Shown here piece after piece: positions 41,689 to 51,061 of a stretch of DNA of 64,000 nt. Position numbers and translations under genes: made by a program. Position 1 is the first letter of the stretch. Each line of letters starts with the position of its first letter. The notes under the pieces are model-generated. The model worked only from the letters and a program-made list of their open reading frames with translations. It was not told the origin of the DNA and made no database searches. The DNA lies in the NCBI GenBank assembly GCA_029202385.1, contig CP119314.1, positions 4,887,001-4,951,000 of the forward strand, in the 5' to 3' direction. Source of the DNA: Candidatus Sphingomonas phytovorans. GTDB taxonomy: Bacteria; Pseudomonadota; Alphaproteobacteria; Sphingomonadales; Sphingomonadaceae.

Positions 41689-43287
41689 TCATGGGTCGTC
41701 CTGCTTTAGCTTGCCCAGCGTCACCCGTCGCTCAACCCCGATCGCGTCAAGGAACGCCTCGTCGTGGCTGACCACGAGCAGCGCCCCGTCATAGGCGGCT
41801 AGTCCGGCCTCGACCGCCTCGATCGAGTCAAGGTCGAGATGGTTTGTCGGCTCGTCCAGGATCAGCAGCGACGGGGGGCGCTCTCCGCCCAGCACACAGG
41901 CCAGCCCGGCGCGCAGCATCTGCCCACCGCTGAGCGTCGAGACGATTTGCAGGGCGGCGTCGGCGCGGAACATGAAGCGCGCCAGCGCCGCCCGGCACGC
42001 ATTCTCGTCGGTCGTGCCGTTGATCCGCGCATAATTGTCGCGGATCGAGCAGTGCGGGTCGAGCAGGCTCACCCGCTGGTCGAGCATGGCAAGATCGACC
42101 TGGACCCGCACCGTGCCGCTCCACGGCGCCAGCGCGCCGGTGATCAGGCCGAGCAGGGTCGTCTTGCCCGATCCGTTCGGCCCGGTCACCGCGACCCGTT
42201 CCGGCCCGCTGATCGTCAGCGAAAGGTTGCGCAGTACTGGCGTGCCCGGCTCATGGCCGGCGGTCACGCCTTCGATCTCGAGCACGACACGATTCGCCGG
42301 CAGCCTGGTCGGTGCCAGCGTCACTGCAAAGGGCTGGAGCACCTCGACCCGCTCCCGCGCTGCCGCCGCTGCCTCGGCGGCCTGAGTCCGCTGCCGCTCG
42401 GCGAGGCGCCGGTTCTCGCCGCCGCTGTCCTCGGCCCGGTCCTTGCGCGCGCCGATCAGGATGCGCGGCATGTCGCCCCTGGCGCCCTTGCGCTTGCCGG
42501 CACCGTCCTTGCGGGCCTTTCGTTCGGCGGTTTCCTGTATGCCGCGCACGACCTCGGTCATCTGCCGTTCGGCCTCGGCCAGGTCGCGTTCGGCCGCCGC
42601 GAGCTCGATCGCCTTGCGCTCGCGATAGTGAGTCCAGTTGCCGCCATAGCGGGTCGTGCCGAGGCTGGTCATCTCGACGATCGAGTCCATCGTATCGAGC
42701 AGCTCGCGATCATGGCTGACGACGATCGCGCCCGCCCGCCACCCGGCGAGCAACGCGATCACCGCATCGCGGCCGGCCCGGTCGAGATTGTTGGTCGGCT
42801 CGTCGAGCAGCAGGAAATCCGGTTCGGCGAAGACCATGCCCGCCAGGCGCGCGCGCGTCCGCTGTCCGCCGGAAAGCGCGGTCAGCGGCGTATCGGGGCC
42901 GGCATCGAGCCCGACCCGCCCGAGCGCCGAGGCGATACGATCCTCCAGCGTCCAGTCCGCCTCGCCCAGTTCCTCGAGGCTGGCGACACCCTCCGCCGCG
43001 CGGCGCAGCAGGGCGAGCGCCCCCGTTGCGCCGAACAGGTCGGCGACTGTCTCGTCGGGATACACCTGCACCGCCTGGTGCAGCACGCCGATCGTACCGC
43101 CCGCGGAGATCCGGCCCGACTGGATCGGCAACTGGCCCGCGACCAGCTTGAGCAGCGTTGATTTGCCGACGCCGTTGCGCCCGACCAGGCCGGCGCGCTC
43201 TGCGCCGAAGCTCAGCGAAAGGTCGACAAGGACCGGGCGATGGTCAGGCGTTGACCAGGATAGTTGGGAAACGGAAATGGCGGGCAT
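41689..43287 (-). CDS. ABC-F family ATPase
   Basis: A 532-residue soluble protein with two ABC domains and no membrane segment. The first domain has Walker A GRNGVGKST (36-44) and signature LSGGQRTRA, the second GPNGSGKTT and LSGGQMLRA; both have Walker B segments ending LLDEPTNNLD and LILDEPTNHLD. The linker between them is Lys/Arg-rich (ERKARKDGAGKRKGARGD). ABC-F proteins act on the ribosome, as translation factors or in antibiotic resistance. The ATG at 43287 has AGGGAAG upstream; a TTG further up is rejected. Short AT-poor gap to the next gene; the subfamily cannot be set without alignment. Confidence 0.9.
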   Translation of the reverse strand: MPAISVSQLSWSTPDHRPVLVDLSLSFGAERAGLVGRNGVGKSTLLKLVAGQLPIQSGRISAGGTIGVLHQAVQVYPDETVADLFGATGALALLRRAAEGVASLEELGEADWTLEDRIASALGRVGLDAGPDTPLTALSGGQRTRARLAGMVFAEPDFLLLDEPTNNLDRAGRDAVIALLAGWRAGAIVVSHDRELLDTMDSIVEMTSLGTTRYGGNWTHYRERKAIELAAAERDLAEAERQMTEVVRGIQETAERKARKDGAGKRKGARGDMPRILIGARKDRAEDSGGENRRLAERQRTQAAEAAAAARERVEVLQPFAVTLAPTRLPANRVVLEIEGVTAGHEPGTPVLRNLSLTISGPERVAVTGPNGSGKTTLLGLITGALAPWSGTVRVQVDLAMLDQRVSLLDPHCSIRDNYARINGTTDENACRAALARFMFRADAALQIVSTLSGGQMLRAGLACVLGGERPPSLLILDEPTNHLDLDSIEAVEAGLAAYDGALLVVSHDEAFLDAIGVERRVTLGKLKQDDP

Positions 43288-43411
43288 GATGAACTTCCCT
43301 GAAGGCAAGGCGGGCTGGCGATGCGGTCGGAGAGAAGGTCATGCTGCACGTCCGGTCGGAGGGCCGTTGTCAGCGGCCTGATGAAGATCGAGGTAGAGAC
43401 GCGGGGGGCGG

Positions 43412-43552
43412 GTTGCAAGTTTGCGCGGGCCGGCGCCGCATTTCGCGGCCTGTCCGGGATCCGGATATGAGGTGATCGTGCTGGCCAATCGCGGGCATCC
43501 CCACGCTGCCAACCTGGCTGACTATATCGGCGCCAGGCTGCCCGCCGGTTAG
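43412..43552 (+). pseudogene. C-terminal remnant of a serine hydrolase-like gene
   Basis: In one plus-strand frame the end of this gap reads GSGYEVIVLANRGHPHAANL, then ADYIGARLPAG and a stop at 43550-43552. This looks like the last strand and helix of a beta-lactamase-fold serine hydrolase. No start codon or upstream domain is present; the frame is closed by stops at 43382 and 43394, and upstream residues look random. It overlaps the aminotransferase stop. Only the last 30 or so residues support the call. Confidence 0.35.
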
Positions 43553-44685
43553 TCGCGGATCTGCGCCGCGAACCATGGGGTGATCCGCCGCAGCGCTTCC
43601 TCAACCCTGTCGGTCGAGACGGCGAAGCTGAACCGCATGAAGCGGTGACCCTCCACCGGATCGAAATCGATCCCCGGTGCCGTCGCCACGCCGGTATCCT
43701 CGAGCAGCTTCATGCAGAACGCCATGCTGTCATCGGTCAGGTGCCCGATATCGGCCCAGATATAGAAGGCGCCGTCGGGTGGCGCGATCCGGCGCAGCCC
43801 GAGCGCGGGCAGGGCCGCCAGCACTAGGTCGCGGTTGCGCGCATAGGTGTCGATATGCCCTTCCAGTTCCTCGCGGCAATCGAACGCGACCAGCCCGGCA
43901 TGCTGCGCCAGCGAGGGCGGCGTCAGGAAGAGGTTGCCCATCCGCGCCCGCGCGGCGTCGATCAGCGCGGGCGGCACCACCAGCCAGCCGAGCCGCCACG
44001 CCGCCATGCTGAAATATTTGGAGAAGCTGTTGACGATCAGCGCGTCCGGCTCCTCCTGCAGCACCGATCGCGCCGCGCCGATATAAGTCAGCCCGTGATA
44101 GATCTCGTCGGAGATGATCCGGATTCCGCGCTCGCGGCATATCCGGACGATCGCCGCGAGTTCCTCCGGCGCGATGATCGTGCCGGTGGGGTTGGCCGGG
44201 CTGGCGAGGATCAGACCCTGCGGTGCCGGATCGAGCCGTTCGATTGCGGCCGCCGTGATCTGGAACCGTTCCACCGCGCCGCAGCCGATCTCGACTGGCT
44301 CGAGATGAAGCGCCTTCACCGTATTGCGATAGGCGACATAGCCCGGCCGCGCGAACGCCACCCTGTCGCCCGGCGCGAACAGGCAGGACAGCGCGAGCAC
44401 GAAGGCGGACGAGGCCCCGCAGGTGAGCACCACCTGCTCGGGGTCGACCGCGACGCCATAGGCCTCGTCATAATGCCGCGCGATCCGGGCCTTGAGCGGT
44501 ATGCTCTCCCAATAACCCATGCCGTCGGTGTCGAGCACGTGATGCGCCGTGGCGATCGCCGCCGCCGGCGCGCCGGTGGAGGGCTGGCCGAACTCCATAT
44601 GGATGATGGAACGCCCTTCGGCCGACATCCGGTGTGCGGCGCGGCTAATGGCGATGGCGTGGAAGGGATCGATCTCGGCTGACAT
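43549..44685 (-). CDS. PLP-dependent aminotransferase, class I/II
   Basis: A 378-residue fold-type I aminotransferase. The nucleotide-like motifs NPTG at 165-168, DEIYHGL at 193-199, and SFSKYFSMAAWRLGW with the Schiff-base Lys at 223, and the C-terminal Arg in FMRFSFAV, are in place. It resembles the aspartate aminotransferase-like group with aromatic or branched amino acid use. No signal peptide. It stands alone between the remnant at 43412 and the glycine-zipper gene. The amino donor cannot be told from the sequence. Confidence 0.9.
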   Translation of the reverse strand: MSAEIDPFHAIAISRAAHRMSAEGRSIIHMEFGQPSTGAPAAAIATAHHVLDTDGMGYWESIPLKARIARHYDEAYGVAVDPEQVVLTCGASSAFVLALSCLFAPGDRVAFARPGYVAYRNTVKALHLEPVEIGCGAVERFQITAAAIERLDPAPQGLILASPANPTGTIIAPEELAAIVRICRERGIRIISDEIYHGLTYIGAARSVLQEEPDALIVNSFSKYFSMAAWRLGWLVVPPALIDAARARMGNLFLTPPSLAQHAGLVAFDCREELEGHIDTYARNRDLVLAALPALGLRRIAPPDGAFYIWADIGHLTDDSMAFCMKLLEDTGVATAPGIDFDPVEGHRFMRFSFAVSTDRVEEALRRITPWFAAQIRD

Positions 44686-44828
44686 GATGCCCGCTTAGCG
44701 TCCGCGGCGGCGGGCACAATGGGCCGCGACGTTATTTTGGGGGCGGGACGGCCGAATGCGGTTCGGTCAGCAACGGTTCACGCACGAAGGCGTATCGCGG
44801 CGGGTACTGCGGTAAAAGGATGTGTTTG

Positions 44829-45656
44829 ATGTCCCGGTCGTTTCGGCGAACTGCCTGCGCTCTGGTCGCTGTGGTGACGGCGATTTCCCCCATCTCTGCC
44901 TCCATGGCATCGGCCCAGGATTATCCTCCCGGCCAGGGCTATCGGGACCCGCCGCCGGCGCCGCCGCAGCAGGGCTATCAGTATCAGGAGCCTCCTACCC
45001 CGCAGGCGACCTATCAGGAACCCCAGGGCTATCGGGAGGCTCCTCCCCCGCAACAGGGCTATCAGCCGCCGCCTCCGTCGCAGCAGGGCTATTACCAGGA
45101 TGACGCGCCACCTCCCGGCTATGACGGGTCCCGGCCGCCCCCGCCCCCGGTGGGCTATCTGGCCGACCAGGCTGACGCTGCTCAATATGCACAGGATCAG
45201 CGCTACGAGGCCTATGCCGAGGACTGGTCGCAGCGATACTGCGTCAAGGCGCGGAGCAACGCCGCCGCCGGTGCCGTGATCGGCGGCCTGTTCGGCGCCT
45301 TGCTCGGTTCAAGCGTCGCCGGTCGCCACGATCGCGGCGCGGGCGCCTTCATCGGCGGCGTCGCTGGCGCCGCGGGCGGCGCGGCGATCGGTGATTCGAG
45401 CCGCAACGAAACCAGCCCGGGCTGTCCTCCAGGCTTCGTCGTCCGCAACGGCGCGCCGGCCTTTTATTATGACGGCTATGGCTCGTCCTATTATTATGCC
45501 GCGCCAGTGTGGTACCGGCCCTGGGTCTTCTATGGCGGCCGCTGGACCTATCGTCCCTATCCCTATCATGCCTGGTATTATCGCCATTACGGTTATGGAC
45601 GGCCCTATGGCGGCTATCGCGGCTATGGCGGGGGCTATCGCCACCGCCGCTGGTGA
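44829..45656 (+). CDS. exported glycine-zipper protein with Pro/Gln/Tyr-rich linker
   Basis: A 275-residue protein: signal peptide (cleavage after ASA, about residue 30), a repetitive Pro/Gln/Gly/Tyr region (repeated PPQQGYQ-like units, about 31-115), a Cys-containing segment (WSQRYCVKARSN), a glycine-zipper (AAAGAVIGGLFGALLGSSVA and FIGGVAGAAGGAAIGD, about 145-190) like those of outer-membrane-associated proteins, and a Tyr/Arg/His-rich tail (YRPYPYHAWYYRHYGYGRPY). The ATG at 44829 is preferred over 44820 for its spacing to AAGGA. Probably located at the outer membrane or cell surface; function unknown. Confidence 0.85.
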   Translation: MSRSFRRTACALVAVVTAISPISASMASAQDYPPGQGYRDPPPAPPQQGYQYQEPPTPQATYQEPQGYREAPPPQQGYQPPPPSQQGYYQDDAPPPGYDGSRPPPPPVGYLADQADAAQYAQDQRYEAYAEDWSQRYCVKARSNAAAGAVIGGLFGALLGSSVAGRHDRGAGAFIGGVAGAAGGAAIGDSSRNETSPGCPPGFVVRNGAPAFYYDGYGSSYYYAAPVWYRPWVFYGGRWTYRPYPYHAWYYRHYGYGRPYGGYRGYGGGYRHRRW

Positions 45657-46125
45657 CGGCCCCGATTGATCGGAGGGTCAGCTCGGGCGAGGTGAGAATC
45701 AGCCAGGTGGCGATCCACCGCTGACGCCGCCATCCGCGATTCAACCAATCGCCCGGCTCGGTATCGTCGCTCGCCCCGCGTTGCGTGCCGCAGCCGGGCG
45801 AGAGGTGCCGGTCATGTCAGTAAAGATTCCAGCGCCCAAATCCCTACAAGAAGAGCTCGAAATCATATCGATACCCCTCGCGAAATTGGCCGGCTATTCG
45901 TCAAATATCGTCGGAGGATTATTTCGCGCGGCGTTTCTTGCACTTCCAACACCTGTTCGGGCACCGTCCGTATATCGGATGCAGGCCGCTGGTAACGCCC
46001 GAATCCGCTTCCCTCGTGGGTGGGTCGCGAAATTCGGCGAATACTTGATCGTTTGGCTTCCGCTCCAACACAATGACTTGGCGTCGCGGCCAGACTGGAG
46101 GCCCTGTCGACAGCGGGCGCCTCGT
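45657..46125. other. 469-base gap with lower GC than its neighbours
   Basis: A stretch, especially 45820-46090, with clearly more A and T than the surroundings. A plus-strand frame is open through it (MSVKIPAPKSLQEELEIISI...), and minus-strand frames are open in part, but none has a good ribosome-binding site or recognisable domain. I call no gene. It may be remnant or imported DNA. Confidence 0.45.
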
Positions 46126-47442
46126 TCAGCGTCCGCCGGACCTCTGCTCCGGTGCGGCCGCACCCGGAATAACGGCTGGCCCGGCGAACGCTTTCATCAC
46201 GACGCCACCCTTGATCACCATGCTGACCGCGCGCGCCGCCGTCACCTCCCGTGTCGGATCGCCGTTGACCGCGATCAGGTCGGCGATCAGCCCGGCCCTC
46301 ACGGCGCCCAGCTTGCCGTCGAGATGGAAGGCCCGCGCATTGCCCGATGTCGCGGCGATCATCACCTGTGCCGCCGGCATGCCGGCCGCGACCATCAATT
46401 CCATCTCGCGCGCATTCTCGCCATGCGCGAACACGCCGACATCGCCGCCCATGCACATCGCCACGCCCGCCGCGTGCGCCAGGGCGAAACTCTTCCGGCT
46501 CTCGCTCACGCTCGCCGGCGCGGGATCGGCGCCGTTCCAGCCGCGATAGCGCGCGACGGCGTCGGAGGCGGCAAGCGTCGGGCAGAGCGCGATGCCCTTG
46601 GCCGCCATCCCCCTGAAAATCTCGGCCGTGCCGCCATAGCCATGCTCGATCGTGTCCACCCCGGCCGCGATCGCGCGGCGCATGCCCTCTGCGGTGGAGG
46701 CATGGACCGCGACGATTCGGCCTGCGTCATGCGCCGCCTCGGTCGCGGCGGTCATCTCGGCCTGCGACAGCGTTGCCCGGCTCGGTTCTCCGGGGCCCCA
46801 GCGATAGTCGGCATAGAGCTTCACCACATCGGCGCCCGCCGCGATCTGGCTGCGCACCGCGCGCACCATCTCGTCGACCCCGTTCACCTCCTGCGCACCC
46901 TGCGAGACGGCGACGCCCGGCTCGAACCCCTTTGGGCCATAGGCCCCGAGCGCGACGATAGCCCGTGTCGCCACCGTCAGGCGCGGCCCCGCGACGATTC
47001 CCTGATCGATCGCCTGTTTCAGCCCGACATCGGCATAGCCGGCACCCTCGGTGCCGAGGTCGCGCTCGCTGGTGAAGCCGGCCATCAGGGTGGCGCGTGC
47101 CTGCGCCACCGCCCGCGCGGTACGCAGCGCCAGCGGCTCGTGAAGGACCTGATCGTCCCAGCTCGTCTCGTTATAGGGATGGAGGAACAGATGGCCGTGC
47201 CCCTCGATCATCCCGGGCATCACCGTCTGGCCGGGCAGGTCGATGGTCAGTGTGCCGGGCGGTGCCGTCAGCGTCGGTCCCGCCGCGACGATCTTGCCAC
47301 CGTCGATCAACACTTCCCAGCCGGCATGCGGTTTCGGATCGACGCCATCGAAAACCCGGGCTGGGCGAAGCAGGATCGCCTGCGGCTCGGCCGCCGCCAC
47401 GGGCCCGGCGATCGACAGCATCAGCGCAATCCACCATTTCAT
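46126..47442 (-). CDS. exported amidohydrolase
   Basis: A 438-residue amidohydrolase with a signal peptide (cleavage after AAA, about residue 18). The metal HxH is in MPGMIEGHGHLFLHP, further ligands are in DVVKLYADYRW (Lys), AVHAST, IEHGYGG and the Asp in CMGGDVGVFAHG. It belongs to the Xaa-Pro-dipeptidase/imidazolonepropionase-like group. The ATG at 47442 is preferred, as the upstream open frame covers the divergent gene. Only 63 bases separate it from the divergent penicillin-acylase-family gene; both cleave amide-type bonds, so they may share a substrate and regulation. Confidence 0.9.
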   Translation of the reverse strand: MKWWIALMLSIAGPVAAAEPQAILLRPARVFDGVDPKPHAGWEVLIDGGKIVAAGPTLTAPPGTLTIDLPGQTVMPGMIEGHGHLFLHPYNETSWDDQVLHEPLALRTARAVAQARATLMAGFTSERDLGTEGAGYADVGLKQAIDQGIVAGPRLTVATRAIVALGAYGPKGFEPGVAVSQGAQEVNGVDEMVRAVRSQIAAGADVVKLYADYRWGPGEPSRATLSQAEMTAATEAAHDAGRIVAVHASTAEGMRRAIAAGVDTIEHGYGGTAEIFRGMAAKGIALCPTLAASDAVARYRGWNGADPAPASVSESRKSFALAHAAGVAMCMGGDVGVFAHGENAREMELMVAAGMPAAQVMIAATSGNARAFHLDGKLGAVRAGLIADLIAVNGDPTREVTAARAVSMVIKGGVVMKAFAGPAVIPGAAAPEQRSGGR

Positions 47443-47505
47443 CGCCCGTTCTCCCGCCACACCATTGTCTTGCCGCGCGCTCATGCGCCGGATAGCCCTG
47501 CCGCC

Positions 47506-49695
47506 ATGGATAGACTCAAGCCCCGCCTTCGCAACCTGCTCCTCGCAACTGCTCTGCTGTCGCCCGGCATCGCCCACGCCGCGCCCGATGAGATGGCGGG
47601 CTGGAAGGCTCGGGCCGCTCGCGTTGCCATCACGCGCGACGACTGGGGCATCGCCCATGTCGTCGGCAAGAGCGATGCCGATACGGTGTTCGGTGCGATC
47701 TACGCTCAGGCCGAGGATGATTTCAGCCGGATCGAGGCGAATTACCTGACCGCGCTCGGCCGCACCGCCGAGGCGCAGGGCGAGACGGCGATCTGGGCCG
47801 ATCTGCGCCAGCGCCTCTATGTCGATCCGGCCGTCCTGCAGAAGCAATATCGTGAGAGTCCCGTCTGGCTGCGCCAGTTGATGGACGCGTGGGCCGACGG
47901 GCTGAACTATTATCTCGCCACCCATCCCGGCACCCGTCCCAAAGTGCTCAAGCGCTTCGAACCCTGGATGGCGCTGTCCTTCACGGAGGGTAGCATCGGT
48001 GGCGATATCGAGCGAATCTCGCTGTCGGAACTGGAAAGCCTCTACGGCACCCGTCAGGTCGCGATGACCGATGAGGAGACCGGCCGAGTGCCGCGTGAGC
48101 CGCGCGGCTCCAACGGCATCGCCATCGCGCCGAAGAACACGGTCGACGGCCATGCCCTGCTGCTGATCAACCCGCACACGAGCTTCTATTTCCGCTCCGA
48201 GCTTCAGATGACCAGCGGGGAGGGGCTCAACGCCTATGGCGCGTCCACCTGGGGCCAGTTCTTCATCTACCAGGGCTTCAACGCCAATGCGGGCTGGATG
48301 CACACGTCATCGGGCGTCGATAATGTCGACGAGTTCGCCGAGACCTTCGTCTATGATTCGGGCAAGCTCTCCTATCGCTACGGTACGAAGCTGCGGCCGG
48401 TCGAACGCAGCCGAATCTCCATCGCCTTCCGCCGGCCCGACGGCAGCATGGGGAACCGCGCCTTCACGGTGACGCACACTCATCACGGCCCGATCGTGGC
48501 GAAGCGCGAGGGCAAATGGATCGCCACGTCGATGATGTGGAAACCGATCCTCGCGCTTGAGCAGAGCTGGCTGCGTACCAAGACGACTGACCTCGCGTCG
48601 TACATGGCGGTCGCCGAACGGCAGGCGAACAGCTCCAACGATACGCTCTTCGCTGACAGCAAGGGGGAGATCGCCTATCTCCACCCGCAATTCGTGCCGG
48701 TCCGCGACGACCGGTTCGATTATACCCGGGCGGTCGACGGCGCCGACCCGGCGACCGACTGGAAGGGCCTGCACGCCATCGCGACGCTGCCCAATGTGAT
48801 CAACCCGCCGGTGGGCTGGGCGAAGAACACCAACGACTGGCCATGGCAGTCGGCCGGCCCCGATAGCCCAAGGGCGAAGGATTATCCGCGTTACATGGAT
48901 CAGGCCGGCGCCAACGCGCGGGGCACCCATGCCGATCTGCTGCTCACCGGCAAGACCGGCTTCACGCCGGAAGGACTGCGCGCGGCGGCCTATGATAGCT
49001 ATCTCCCGGCCTTCGCGACGCTGATCCCGCAACTCGTTTCGGCATGGGAAGCGCTCCCGCCCGGCGATGCCCGGCGCGCAAAGCTCGCCGCCCCTGTCGC
49101 GCTGCTCAAGGGGTGGGACTATCGCTGGAGCGCCACGTCCGAGCCCACCGCGCTTGCCGTCATCTGGGGCGATACCTTATGGAAGGATGTCGGCAGCTTC
49201 GCCCGCGCCGAGCGGATGAACGTGTCCGATTATATCGGCGCGAAGGTGGCACCCGGGGCAAAGCTCGACGCGCTGGTTCAGGCGGTCGATCGCCTGACTC
49301 GCGATTTCGGCGACTGGCGCGTGGCCTGGGGCCGGATCAACCGCTTCCAGCGGCTCGACGATTCGATCGACGCGCATTTCGACGATTCAAAGCCGGGCAT
49401 CGCCGTACCCTTCACCTCGGCGCAATGGGGCTCGCTCGCCAGCTATGGCGCCAAACCCTATCCCAACACGAAGAACTATTACGGCACCAGCGGTAACAGC
49501 TTCGTGGCAGTGGTCGAGTTCGGCCCTCGCCTCAAGGCATGGGCGGTCACCGCGGGCGGGGAGAGCGGCGATCCCGCCTCACCGCATTTCAACGACCAGG
49601 CCCAGCGCTATGCCGACGGCAATCTCAGGCCGGTCTATTTCTATCCGCAGGACCTGACCGGCCATGTTGAGCGGAAATACCAGCCCGGCCTCTGA
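47506..49695 (+). CDS. penicillin acylase family Ntn-hydrolase
   Basis: A 729-residue periplasmic precursor: signal peptide (cleavage after AHA, about 25), alpha-chain region with GIAHVVGKSDADTVFGAIYA, spacer, then the self-cleavage point RGSNG, where Ser202 would be the N-terminal nucleophile of the beta chain, followed by a long beta region (NPHTSFYFRSELQMTSGEGL, TWGQFFIYQG, MHTSSGVDNVDEFAE). Relatives are penicillin G, cephalosporin, aculeacin and acyl-homoserine-lactone acylases; which one this is cannot be told. Length is normal. It is divergent from the amidohydrolase gene. The longer open frame reaching 45781 is read-through. Confidence 0.9.
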   Translation: MDRLKPRLRNLLLATALLSPGIAHAAPDEMAGWKARAARVAITRDDWGIAHVVGKSDADTVFGAIYAQAEDDFSRIEANYLTALGRTAEAQGETAIWADLRQRLYVDPAVLQKQYRESPVWLRQLMDAWADGLNYYLATHPGTRPKVLKRFEPWMALSFTEGSIGGDIERISLSELESLYGTRQVAMTDEETGRVPREPRGSNGIAIAPKNTVDGHALLLINPHTSFYFRSELQMTSGEGLNAYGASTWGQFFIYQGFNANAGWMHTSSGVDNVDEFAETFVYDSGKLSYRYGTKLRPVERSRISIAFRRPDGSMGNRAFTVTHTHHGPIVAKREGKWIATSMMWKPILALEQSWLRTKTTDLASYMAVAERQANSSNDTLFADSKGEIAYLHPQFVPVRDDRFDYTRAVDGADPATDWKGLHAIATLPNVINPPVGWAKNTNDWPWQSAGPDSPRAKDYPRYMDQAGANARGTHADLLLTGKTGFTPEGLRAAAYDSYLPAFATLIPQLVSAWEALPPGDARRAKLAAPVALLKGWDYRWSATSEPTALAVIWGDTLWKDVGSFARAERMNVSDYIGAKVAPGAKLDALVQAVDRLTRDFGDWRVAWGRINRFQRLDDSIDAHFDDSKPGIAVPFTSAQWGSLASYGAKPYPNTKNYYGTSGNSFVAVVEFGPRLKAWAVTAGGESGDPASPHFNDQAQRYADGNLRPVYFYPQDLTGHVERKYQPGL

Positions 49696-49771
49696 CACTC
49701 TCCCGCCGGGGGAGGGGTGCCAGGGCGCGGTTTCGATTCAACCGGCGACGGATCTGCCTTAATCCCCGCCC

Positions 49772-51061
49772 TCAATGGGCCATGGAAGGAGCAGCCTCGC
49801 CGTCACCCGCCAGCCGGGACCTTTTGCCCAGCGCGGCGAACAGGGCGATCCCGACATAGGCAATGGCTGGCAGCACGAAGGTCATGCCGATGCTCGTCCG
49901 GTCGGCGATATGCCCCGACCACAGGGGCAGCAGCGCGCCACCGACGATCGCCATGCACAACAGCCCCGATACCGACGCGCTCGATGCCTTCGACCGCTCC
50001 ATCGTGATGCTGAAGATCGTCGGGAACATGATCGAGTTGAAGAAGCCGACGCCAAGGGCGGCATAGGCCGCGGCGGGGCCATGCAGCAGGAAGGCCGCGG
50101 CGCTCAGGCACGCTGCCACCGTCGCGGCGCCGGTGAGCAGATAGCTCGCCCGCACCCGGGTCAGCAGCACGCTGCCGACGAACCGCCCGGCCAGTGCACC
50201 GCCCCAATAATAGAAGGCCAGCACGCCGCCGGCCGCATCAAGCGCCAGGCCAAGCACGTCGGCCCGGTTGAGGAAGTTGATCATTACGCTGGCGATGGTC
50301 ACCTCGGCGCCGACATAGAGGAAGATCGCGACAGCGCCGAACACCGCCCAGCCCGACCGCAGCGCCTTGAGCGGCGAGGCGCCCTGGATGCCGATGTCGG
50401 CGGCGGACGTGTTGATGCGGTGGCGGAAGACATAGATCAGCAGCGCGAGCGCGGCGACCGCGACGGCGATCAGCACAAAGGCATGGTCGATCGCGCCCAG
50501 CGCCGTGCTGCGCGGCACATGGGGAAGGATATGCCCGCCCTGTCCGAACACGTCGGACCGAAGCATCAGCTTCGATCCGATGCTGACGCCGAGCACCACG
50601 CCAAGCGAGTTGAACGCCTGTGCGAGGGTCAGGCGGAAATGGCTCCGCTCGGGCGCGCCCAGCGACGCGGCCAGCGGATTGGCGGCGACCTGCAGCACGG
50701 TGATGCCGCCCGCCATCACGAACAGCGCGACCAGCACCATGGTATAGGCTTCCATGTGCGACGCGATCAGCATCAGCCCGCACGCGCCGATCATCACGAT
50801 CAGCGCGGTGATGATCGTGCGGCTGTGGCCAAGCCGGGCAAGCAGCGCGGCGGCGGGCAGCGACACGACGAAATAGGCGAGGAAGAAGGCGAACTGGGTC
50901 AGCATGCCTTCCGCCACGTTGAGCGTGTAGATGCCGCGCATCGCCGCGATCAGCGGGTCGGTGTTGGAGGTGATGAAGCCCCAGGCGAAGAACAGGCACG
51001 TCACCACCGCGAAGGCGGCACCGGCGCCGGCTGCGGTCTTGCCGCCTTCCGACGCGGTCAT
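49772..51061 (-). CDS. sugar MFS transporter, FHS (fucose/glucose-galactose) family
   Basis: A 429-residue, 12-span permease of the FHS type: FFAWGFITSNTDPLIAAMRG in TM1 and LPAAALLARLGHSRTIITAL in the TM2-3 region, plus LQVAANPLAASLGAPERSHF, as in glucose/galactose and fucose permeases. The ATG at 51061 overlaps the GH3 stop by 4 bases, so the two are coupled. It takes up a sugar released by the GH3 enzyme, probably glucose or a related hexose. The LacI regulator at 53704 lies upstream of the operon. Confidence 0.9.
   Translation of the reverse strand: MTASEGGKTAAGAGAAFAVVTCLFFAWGFITSNTDPLIAAMRGIYTLNVAEGMLTQFAFFLAYFVVSLPAAALLARLGHSRTIITALIVMIGACGLMLIASHMEAYTMVLVALFVMAGGITVLQVAANPLAASLGAPERSHFRLTLAQAFNSLGVVLGVSIGSKLMLRSDVFGQGGHILPHVPRSTALGAIDHAFVLIAVAVAALALLIYVFRHRINTSAADIGIQGASPLKALRSGWAVFGAVAIFLYVGAEVTIASVMINFLNRADVLGLALDAAGGVLAFYYWGGALAGRFVGSVLLTRVRASYLLTGAATVAACLSAAAFLLHGPAAAYAALGVGFFNSIMFPTIFSITMERSKASSASVSGLLCMAIVGGALLPLWSGHIADRTSIGMTFVLPAIAYVGIALFAALGKRSRLAGDGEAAPSMAH

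Noticed and set aside
44940..45120. Repeated CAGGGCTATCAG-type units as a tandem DNA repeat or CRISPR-like array
   Set aside because: They encode the Pro/Gln/Tyr-rich linker of the glycine-zipper protein in frame and vary in length; no spacer structure.
45781..49695. Very long plus-strand open frame covering the amidohydrolase gene in antisense and running into the acylase gene
   Set aside because: The first 1.7 kb is antisense to a clear amidohydrolase and has no domain of its own; the real protein starts at 47506 with a signal peptide.
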